The translations under genes were made by a program, and so were the position numbers. From assembly GCA_936440205.1 (NCBI GenBank), contig OW387134.1:15788908-15852907 (forward strand): DNA of 64,000 nucleotides. Direction: 5' to 3'. Shown here piece by piece: positions 58,761-64,000 of the stretch. Each line of letters opens with the position of its first letter. Position 1 is the first letter of the stretch. The DNA is from Lepidonotus clava. Lineage: Eukaryota; Annelida; Polychaeta; Phyllodocida; Polynoidae. The notes beneath the pieces were generated by a model. The model did no database searches and had not been told where the DNA came from. It saw nothing but the letters and a program-made list of their open reading frames with translations.

Positions 58761-59030
58761 GTCACAATAATGTTCTGTTTAGGTTAGGTTGACACCTAAC
58801 CTGATAAGATGGTCACAGTAACATTATGTTAAGGTAAGTTTAGGACCTAATGTAATCAGGATGTCACAGTAACATTCTGTTAAGGGGAGGTTGGGACCTC
58901 CCCTGGTCAGGAGGGAGGTCACAACAGACAGTCTTCTGTATAAGTGAGGTCTGGACCTTACCTAATCAGAATGCCACAATGACGTTCTGTTTTAATTTGA
59001 TCTTGGCATAACCTCGCTAAAACATTATGA
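58761..59030. repeat. Minisatellite of about 51-55 bp whose units form hairpins
   Basis: About five units begin GTCACAGTAACATTCTGTT or variants. Each carries an inverted repeat around a TTGACA/TTGGGA-type loop. Stems are AGGTTAGG/CCTAACCT at 58781-58802 and AGGGGAGGT/ACCTCCCCT at 58883-58904. Confidence 0.75.
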
Positions 59031-59663
59031 TAATTTTCTGTTGTGGTTAGGTTTCAACCTCCAAGAAAAATAATGTAACAGTTATGTGACATTTTAGTAA
59101 GTAACACACAAACCAAAAAAGTATAGTTGCATAAAGTGACCAGTCAACGTTATTCTGGGACACATGGTGGGACAGTGAAACATCCTGTACTGTTATAACA
59201 GGAGGTCCCCTTTTTCTATGGTAGCCCCAACCTACCTTTTACCAATTGGAAAAATACATTTCAACGTAAATCGATAATAAGATAAAATAAACTCAGTGTA
59301 CCATTATAAGCAAATGGATGCCACCTTACCATTAATTCACCAGTGTTTCACGACTTTGAGATGTCTTTGGGATGTTACAGAAATCGGTAAAGATGCTTGT
59401 CAGCGGTGTAGGGGGGCAGTCAATTGCAATAATCCTTTATTTTTAGATACCATGAAATCAATTCAATATGTCGCTTTCCATAAACACGTTTTGTGAATCT
59501 TCTTAATCATTAACTTCAGTATTTTTTAAATGGAATTGATAATTCACTAAATATCGATAAAAGATAACAACAAGTATCTATTTTTGCCTAAGGTTTTGTC
59601 TCAAATCTGTGATACAGAGGCTAAAATCAGTCATTATGGAACAAATCTAGTCTATATCTTTCC

Positions 59664-60247
59664 TTAAAGGGTTCCTTGCACATATATTTTAAACGCCTTT
59701 TTTTTATATTTAATTCACTTCTCTTTGATATTCTAAAAATAGTTCTAAAGAAAAAATTGGGAAATATTGAAGAATTTGCGAATTGTAAAGGAAAGAAAAT
59801 AAAACTAGGGAATTCCTTACTTTCTGAGCTTTGATTTCTGTCCTTGCTGCGTCATAATAAAGGGATTCCCTTTCAAAATAACTTGGGAATCTCAGGTAAT
59901 TGAATGAATTTAGGGTAGCAAAAGATACAAGTATTTATATCCCCTGTGTAGCCTGATATAGATATTTAATACTACAGCTGAAATTCCTTCCTATGATTAT
60001 TGAGGATTAGGGATTCCCTTTTTTGAAAACTGGGGATTCCCAATTAGTGTCCTTGTGACGTCACAAATCAATGGATTTCCATGAAAAACACATGAAATAG
60101 ACCAAATATTAAAGTCTCATAACTATGTCTATGTTTGGAATATCCTTAAAATGTTTCTACCATGACTAGTTCTTGATGCATGTTCCATGCTAAAAAAATC
60201 CATTGAAAAATATTTATTTCTTAATCATGTACAAGGAACCCTTTTAG
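59664..60247. mobile_element. MITE with AAAGGGTTCC ends
   Basis: TTAAAGGGTTCCTTGCACA at the left and TGTACAAGGAACCCTTTT at the right are inverted repeats. About 580 bp inside repeat GGGATTCCC words and have no coding capacity. Confidence 0.7.
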
Positions 60248-61190
60248 TTGGTATATAGTTTCTTTGAGGGCACACATACATTGTGACTGGTCTCTAGTCG
60301 ACATCATCCTCCAGTGCAATAAGTTCCTTTATTATGAAACATGGATGGGCTCTAGATACGTGCTGTGGATAATTGTTGAGACTGGCTGACGCACCACTTT
60401 GTGGGTTGATTCTGAAGTAACCTAGAAGGTTTGGGTTGTGTGATTAAAGGCTGTTTGATCTTGAGGGCGGCTCCTGAAATAAGTCACTGCACAGACCTCA
60501 GGTTGGGAAGCGAGGTTAGGGACCCTGTGAATTTGAGGTAGAGAGTTTAAAGTGCAGATTGATTAGGGATCGAGCTACCAGAATGAAGATGTCGTGAGAC
60601 ACAAACAACGAAGGGGTTTAGTACGCAACTCAAATCAAACGCCACTGATGCAACTATAGGCTTGAAGATTATCCAACCAGACAGGTACTATAATATATAG
60701 TTATCATAACATCGACTTGTCCCTGCAATGTGTATATTTGAGATTTTTCTATCAGGTTGGGGCTAACCAGGCAATTCATGAAATCGATCTGGGGCGGGCT
60801 GGTGAGAAATCCTGATTGATATTCCCCGCTCTTTAGCAGTGGAGGCGCGTGGCGATTTTATTTTCTGTATACTATCATAGGTATACTGGGGTCTTATACA
60901 GCTGTTATATACACTACTATTATGACTATTTTCAGGACATGCCAAACTGAGTAGTGTTTTATAAATTTGGGGAACGCGTCTCCTTTCACATAGTGAACAC
61001 CACAGAGAATCAATCGACGTGTGAAGTGCTACTGCCTGGGGCACTAAGCAGGTTTCCGATGTCAATTGGAATGAAATGCACATCAGCGGTTTCCGCCTGC
61101 AGTCTTCTTTTGGTCCGTTACCTTTTGGTGTAAATAGTGGCCTTCAGGTGTCAGCAGGTTCTGCTTTAATGGCTTCTCTTTGATGAACCG
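60248..61190. other. Gene-free spacer
   Basis: A 106-codon minus-strand ORF (61083-60763) has no recognised domain or clear splice context. Nothing else is seen. Confidence 0.45.
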
Positions 61191-61194
61191 ATCG

Positions 61195-61740
61195 ATACAG
61201 GCGTACCGCGCGTCGCCGCCGCCGACGACGACGCCGGATGCCACCCCGGTCTCCCGTCATTGCCATGCCAGGGACTGTGCCAGCAGCAGTAGCAGTGCCA
61301 GCGGCGCCGACGGTAGAGGCGCCCGTGGAAGCAGTGTCCGTGGTTGGTGGTAGTAGTAGCGTCGGCGGCGGGCGGCAGGCGCCCAGGTCATCTCACCTGT
61401 ACATGTGGAGCATGGCGCCTCTTGGCGTCACTGCCACCTCCGGCCGAGCTGGCATCATGCAGGTAGCAGCAGCGGCCACTTGACCACGTGAGGCCGGATT
61501 AGGCTGACCACTACCTGACGCCTGGTGGGCCCGGAGACCACCGGCAGGGACCAGGGCACACCTCCCCGCCACGGCTACCATTACTAATCACAGCCCCAGC
61601 CCCCCTGATGATCACTTTAACAGGGCCAGCGCTGCCTCCTCAAGGACACGCACACACCACCCGTGTGTGTATACCAGTGACAAGGAGCGAGCGGCTCGTC
61701 GTCACAGAGGTAGGTCACACGGTGCGGCTTCCACCGCTCA
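61195..61740. other. CpG-rich stretch, possible promoter or first exon
   Basis: A sharp rise in GC and CpG within AT-rich DNA, with GCCGCC and GACGACG repeats at its start. An 81-codon plus ORF (61238-61483) overlaps a 62-codon minus ORF (61581-61393), which ends in a good donor (CAG then GTGAG). Neither resembles a family I know. CpG-rich stretches of this size often mark promoters, so an adjacent gene may start here and run off the window. Confidence 0.35.
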
Positions 61741-64000
61741 GGGCCGTGCAATCGTTTTCCTGAATTGTATAATCTATATAACTTTCAACAATACCGTCAT
61801 CATTACCATAGCCGTATTTGATTGTAAGGGATAGTGCATTTTTGTGTGTGATTGTTATTACCATAATTTTCATCATCATTATCTTTCCAAAGGGCGAAAT
61901 ACAAATCACAGTCTTCTTAAATCTTTCCCTATACTCTCAGACAAATATTCTTTCATTTTGTCACAATCAGCTACTTTTCTTTGGTATGGGGTCTACGTTT
62001 GCCTCTGATTACGACATCATAGAATAATGATAATGATAATTGTAATTTAATTGAAAAACAACAATTATGACGTGGTGTAGCCCATGATAACTCAAAGGCT
62101 TGTGCTAATCCAAATGTTGTAGGTGTACTAGCAATTAAGGATTCGGATTTAGTATTTCGTGGTATATAAGAATGAAGTATTATACGGGTAATTGTATTTT
62201 ATTATATATATATATTATGTATACTTGTCTTTTGGGGAGACAGATCGAGTCATGTCAAGATGATTTTGATGACAGTTTACAAATTGATCTTACTTCAATT
62301 ATTGGCTCATCTTGAGCGACGACAGACTTTAAGGAAAAACAACTGTTGACCTTGATTTTTAGTTAAACGCTGTGTCCAATCAAATCACAACGACGCGGAC
62401 CCCTAGATACGAATTAATTTGCCATTTAATTTGGAATGCCGGGATTAATTGAGATTTTGTTCGCTGTTTTTTAGTTATGGATCTTAACTCCCAAAACATA
62501 ATTTGGGGCCGACAATGACACTGGCTTTGCCTTGAAGAAAGTTTCCTATAATATGGGCTTCAATTATTTGCATCTGATGAGCCCTGTAATGTGTATATAA
62601 CATACATGTAATTATATATCATTAAGCACGTCCATTTCAATGTATACTCCAGTAAGGCAGTATGCAATGACAGGTTTTCAAAACCAGATGCACTAGTTGG
62701 TTATACTAAATACTCTCGTTGAAATTGGCACTTAACTACGTGGCTTCTTTGTGCGATTTTTTTTAGAGCAATTTGATTTGGTTTTGACTGTATAACACGC
62801 CTCCTCAGTGCCTTCCTCATACCTATAGGTACATCTTATATGAAATGTTTATCACTGATAGGAATATCATCACACTTCATTCTTTACGCCATGACCTGAA
62901 AATGTAAGGAAAGTGTAGGAAGCACTTGCTGAAATGCACAAACATGAAATTATGTAAGTGTTTTCCTCTTGCGGCCTCTAGCCTGTGGCTTCAGGCAGTC
63001 CCCGGAGATCCACCATTAAGCGCAGTCTGCCAGTCCAAACGAGACAGGTTTGACCGCGGTTCGTAGGGAGGGCTCGTGAGGGCACACTCTGCGGACCTCT
63101 GATGATAGGGGACAGAATGCCAGTCGGCAGACGTTTGATCCTCAATCCGCTTCGGGAGAAAACTTAACTGCCACCTAAACTTGATGTTGGTTTTATAAAC
63201 CATCGACCAAATGAAATTCTTTGTAGATTTCTTAGGATTCGTTTTGATCGGGTACATAATTATATAGATATATAGTATCCAAACTATTAGGTAGATTAAC
63301 AGACATACTAAGGCCATTCCGAGGGCCGACCATATATCAATTAGAACCTCACTGCCAAAAGGTCGTAGCCAACCAATGATAAATATGGATTAGCTCAATT
63401 GGTTGATTTGTAAACTAGAGTGCGACGTCTAATACTACTATTGATTTAATTTCTACAGATGTTTGATAATATATCATGTACATCAGAAGGGAACCCTGAC
63501 GTCGCAACATTATAGTGATCATTTACCTACAGTTTTTATGCTTTAGAACTTCAAAAGTAGAATAATTAGGAAGTCAGTTACAGATAGATAATATATAGGG
63601 TATAACTATGAGGACTATTATAACATCCTCTCGAACGTAGAATGAAATCCATAATTCATAACATGATGATTGTATAACAAGTCCAGACCAATTATGGGAC
63701 ATTTCTTTTGGTAAACATGTGAGGGGTTTTGGACATGATTTGTCTTGTACGGGAACTTATTGTACCCATTGATAAACCAAAATGGATTACCAATAAAATT
63801 GTCCTTCCTGTCTATCAATTCAATTTCACATCCAAGATTATTCAAAATCTAGCTTAAATAGCATTATCAAGAAAAAGCATATAATATTATATGGATGTAA
63901 AATTATCTATTAAATCGTTCTTGAACTGTGAATCATGATAAAATATCCTCGTAACCCATTGTTAATAAACTATGGTTGGGAATAACCTACCCCTATATAC
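61741..64000. other. Spacer to the window end, no supported gene
   Basis: A 108-codon minus ORF (63317-62991) begins with a hydrophobic segment and continues into a more GC-rich stretch, but I recognise no family and no splice partner. Confidence 0.45.

Noticed and set aside
62991-63317. 108-codon minus ORF with a hydrophobic start
   Set aside because: No recognised family, no splice partner and no start context that would support a gene.

Overview
The window is animal nuclear DNA, AT-rich, with spliced genes that use GT-AG introns and many short DNA transposons. The protein-coding content (a DNAJC14-type co-chaperone, a PM20D2-type peptidase, a secreted chlorophyllase-like hydrolase) and a SINE with an (ACTC)n tail suggest a marine invertebrate such as a lancelet, mollusc or brachiopod. 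The sequence alone does not decide which.

Layout. 979-11672: a whole-looking, very young Ty3/Gypsy element with identical 217-bp LTRs, gag, pol and a third ORF that joins zinc-finger-like motifs to a TatD-type metal nuclease. Its leader carries a 191-bp tandem array, and the same repeat also lies outside the element at the window start. 15339-25361, minus strand: six coding exons of a complete PM20D2-like gene (429 aa) that lacks several expected metal ligands. Its introns hold foldback elements, two near-identical hairpin MITEs and degenerate tandem repeats. 25.4-29.4 kb: spacer with a 356-bp MITE, a SINE with a perfect 11-bp target duplication and a CATGG-type minisatellite. 29375-40197, plus strand: a DNAJC14-like gene, 13 coding exons, about 1022 aa, with a hAT-like foldback element in one intron. 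40.2-52.5 kb: no host gene seen; it holds MITEs, a TTAA-flanked piggyBac-like element abutting an internally deleted Penelope-like element, a minisatellite, and a 350-bp degenerate repeat rich in X-box (RFX-type) palindromes. 52589-55282, minus strand: a seven-exon chlorophyllase-like gene (299 aa) with a signal peptide and a TATA box. 55.3-64 kb: repeats, a LINE remnant, a hairpin-forming minisatellite and a CpG-rich stretch with no gene I can support.

The three host genes show no sign of acting together. They are a likely cytosolic amidase-family protein, an ER-membrane co-chaperone and a secreted esterase-type hydrolase. The most unusual item is the Gypsy element, which has a DNA-binding-type helix-hairpin-helix at the start of Gag and a TatD nuclease in the place where some relatives carry an envelope gene. 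All exon limits were read by eye from splice signals and protein similarity recalled from memory; no alignment or database search was run.
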